A stretch of DNA of 64,000 nt from Pomacea canaliculata (lineage: Eukaryota; Mollusca; Gastropoda; Architaenioglossa; Ampullariidae), in assembly GCF_003073045.1 (NCBI RefSeq), contig NC_037594.1, positions 23,504,927 through 23,568,926 on the forward strand. Direction: 5' to 3'. The translations under genes were made by a program, and so were the position numbers. Below, piece after piece: positions 63,931 through 64,000 of this stretch (within the stretch, counting starts at the first letter, position 1; the number at the start of each line of letters is the position of its first letter). The notes under the pieces are model-generated. The model was not told the origin of the DNA and searched no databases. It saw only the letters and a program-made list of their open reading frames with translations.

Positions 63931-64000
63931 CTGCAACATCAGTCGCACACAATGATTCAAATCTTTTTTCTTCTTTATAAATCAGATGGTGCCTAAAACT

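Overview
The window is nuclear DNA from an animal. It has spliced genes with GT-AG introns, type II and type I membrane proteins, A+T-rich introns, microsatellites and several transposon families. Gene families, intron sizes and repeat style fit a lophotrochozoan, most likely a mollusc (perhaps a gastropod). That is an inference; nothing seen fixes the species. No operons, CRISPR arrays or prokaryotic signals were seen.

Layout. (1) 230-7959, minus: the first five coding exons of an aldo-keto reductase (AKR1-type), whose 3' end lies beyond the left edge. (2) 7960-16243: intergenic, with repeat remnants and a long CCAA tetranucleotide array. (3) 16244-19057 and 24189-31886, plus: two tandem paralogues of a GT31 beta-1,3-galactosyltransferase, each with three coding exons in matching phases. 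Intron 1 of the second copy is expanded by a 3.6 kb TTAA-flanked DNA transposon, with a LINE reverse-transcriptase relic beside it. (4) 31887-39112: a repeat-rich stretch with a tandem segmental duplication (about 32985-35465 and 35740-38110). One copy carries a hAT-type MITE and the other keeps the empty target site. (5) 39113-40986, minus: a two-exon F-box protein resembling FBXO39. (6) 42971-57947, plus: a 21-exon ADAM metalloprotease-disintegrin (ADAM9/12/19 or meltrin-like) with signal peptide, prodomain, furin site, active zinc site, disintegrin, cysteine-rich, EGF and transmembrane segments, and a very long proline/serine-rich tail. (7) 57948-63724: ADAM 3' UTR and intergenic DNA. (8) 63725-63930, minus: the terminal exon of an unrecognised methionine-rich protein.

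The genes are functionally unrelated. The galactosyltransferases are Golgi enzymes, the ADAM is a cell-surface protease, the F-box protein is a predicted SCF substrate adaptor and the AKR is a cytosolic NADPH-dependent oxidoreductase. AKR/GT31 and F-box/ADAM lie head to head, about 8.3 kb and 2 kb apart.

Main points for follow-up: five reading-frame breaks in the ADAM gene, almost all at short G or C runs, which look more like sequence errors than decay; a mosaic of near-identity between the two GT31 last exons that suggests gene conversion; a decayed TTAA transposon combining a THAP-type transposase with an opposite-strand ORF like the P2X7 tail domain; and a filled/empty-site pair that dates one MITE insertion after a segmental duplication.
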